A program made the position numbers and the translations under genes. Under the pieces are notes generated by a model. The model saw only the letters and a list, made by a program, of their open reading frames with translations, searched no databases and was not told where the DNA came from. A DNA stretch of 7,117 nt from Gammaproteobacteria bacterium (GTDB lineage: Bacteria > Pseudomonadota > Gammaproteobacteria > Steroidobacterales > Woeseiaceae). The first letter of the stretch is position 1. Each line of letters begins with the position of its first letter. This document shows positions 6,605 through 7,117 of the stretch, one piece after another. Location: the NCBI GenBank assembly GCA_029881015.1, contig JAOUNK010000174.1, forward strand, positions 1-7,117. The letters run 5' to 3'.

Positions 6605-7117
6605 TTGCGAACACCGTCATCCTTAATGCAACTGGGTTCGGCTATGGGTCTGTTGTGCGGCGCCCTGCTGGCGACCGCCGCCTATGCCGAACGGCGTCCG
6701 GTGCTGGACCAGATCGATGTCCCGCACAACTACTACTTCCGGGAAATGTACTTGCCGCAGTTGACGTCGGGACCGAGTTCACTTGCCTGGACACCTGACG
6801 GCACGGCGCTGGTGTACTCGATGCAGGGCAGCCTGTGGCGGCAGGCGCTCGACTCCGATACGGCCGTGCAACTGACCAGGGGGCCGGGCTATGACTTCCA
6901 GCCAGACGTCTCCCCTGACGGCAGCAAGGTTGTGTTCGCACGCTACCGTGCGGACGCGATCGAACTCAATTCACTGGATCTCGAGAGTGGCGAGATCACG
7001 GCGCTCACCACCGGAGGCGACGTCAACGTCGAGCCTCGCTGGTCGCCGGATGGCGCCCGCCTGGCATTTGTATCGACCCGCCGGGGAGGGCGATTTCATG
7101 TGTTCGTGGGTGAGTTC
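6605..7117 (+). CDS. Exported PD40/TolB-like beta-propeller protein, N-terminal part (possible amidohydrolase fusion)
   Basis: The frame is open for 171 codons from TTG 6605 to the right edge, so the C-terminus is missing. From this start the product has a complete signal peptide: 'MRTPSS', a hydrophobic core 'MGLLCGALLATA', and likely cleavage after 'AYA' at residue 28. It is therefore probably periplasmic. The mature part shows three PD40 (WD40-like) blades with the hallmark W/V-x-PDG turn: 'SLAWTPDGTALVYS', 'QPDVSPDGSKVVFAR' and 'EPRWSPDGARLAFVSTR'. Such blades occur in TolB, in prolyl oligopeptidase-type (S9) peptidases, and as N-terminal domains of large secreted amidohydrolases. The 'NYYFREMYLPQLTSGP' stretch before the first blade resembles, from memory, the last group. 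The enzymatic domain, if any, lies outside the window. The Cys in the signal peptide is not in a proper lipobox. ATG 6626 would also leave most of the signal peptide intact and is the main alternative start. Confidence 0.82.
   Translation, partial: MRTPSSLMQLGSAMGLLCGALLATAAYAERRPVLDQIDVPHNYYFREMYLPQLTSGPSSLAWTPDGTALVYSMQGSLWRQALDSDTAVQLTRGPGYDFQPDVSPDGSKVVFARYRADAIELNSLDLESGEITALTTGGDVNVEPRWSPDGARLAFVSTRRGGRFHVFVGEF

Noticed and set aside
6553..6798. 81-codon plus-strand open frame starting within the terminator hairpin
   Set aside because: It is out of frame with the PD40 gene. That gene has a ribosome binding site, signal peptide and three PDG-type blades covering the same bases.

Overview
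The window looks like a piece of chromosome from a Gram-negative proteobacterium, most likely a gammaproteobacterium. It has moderately high GC, densely packed genes, an outer-membrane TonB-dependent receptor with a classic signal peptide and C-terminal Phe, and periplasmic Sec-type export signals. The exact taxon cannot be read from the sequence alone. I see no mobile elements, tRNA or rRNA genes, or CRISPR arrays.

Layout. Positions 1-3999 hold three minus-strand genes that read right to left as one tight cluster. The first is a TPR-sulfotransferase fusion (1996-3999). Seven bases after its stop comes a class III PLP-dependent aminotransferase (630-1988). This is joined by a 4-base ATGA overlap to a BKACE-family (DUF849) beta-keto acid cleavage enzyme (1-633), which runs off the left edge. 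A divergent intergenic region (about 4000-4165) separates this cluster from a plus-strand TonB-dependent receptor gene (4166-6538). A strong intrinsic terminator follows (6560-6592). Immediately after it comes a second plus-strand gene, starting at TTG 6605, which encodes an exported PD40/TolB-like beta-propeller protein and is cut by the right edge.

How the genes may work together (inference). The aminotransferase and the BKACE enzyme make a plausible two-step catabolic route: transamination of a beta-amino acid to a beta-keto acid, then acetyl-CoA-dependent cleavage to acetoacetate and a new acyl-CoA. The receptor and the exported propeller protein could handle uptake and periplasmic processing of a substrate. 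The place of a cytoplasmic PAPS-dependent TPR-sulfotransferase at the head of the catabolic cluster is the least explained part.

The most interesting regulatory detail lies between the receptor and the last gene. An extended -10 promoter-like element (6554-6562) is placed so that its transcript would start inside the left arm of the terminator hairpin. Such a transcript would escape termination, while read-through from the receptor gene would be stopped.
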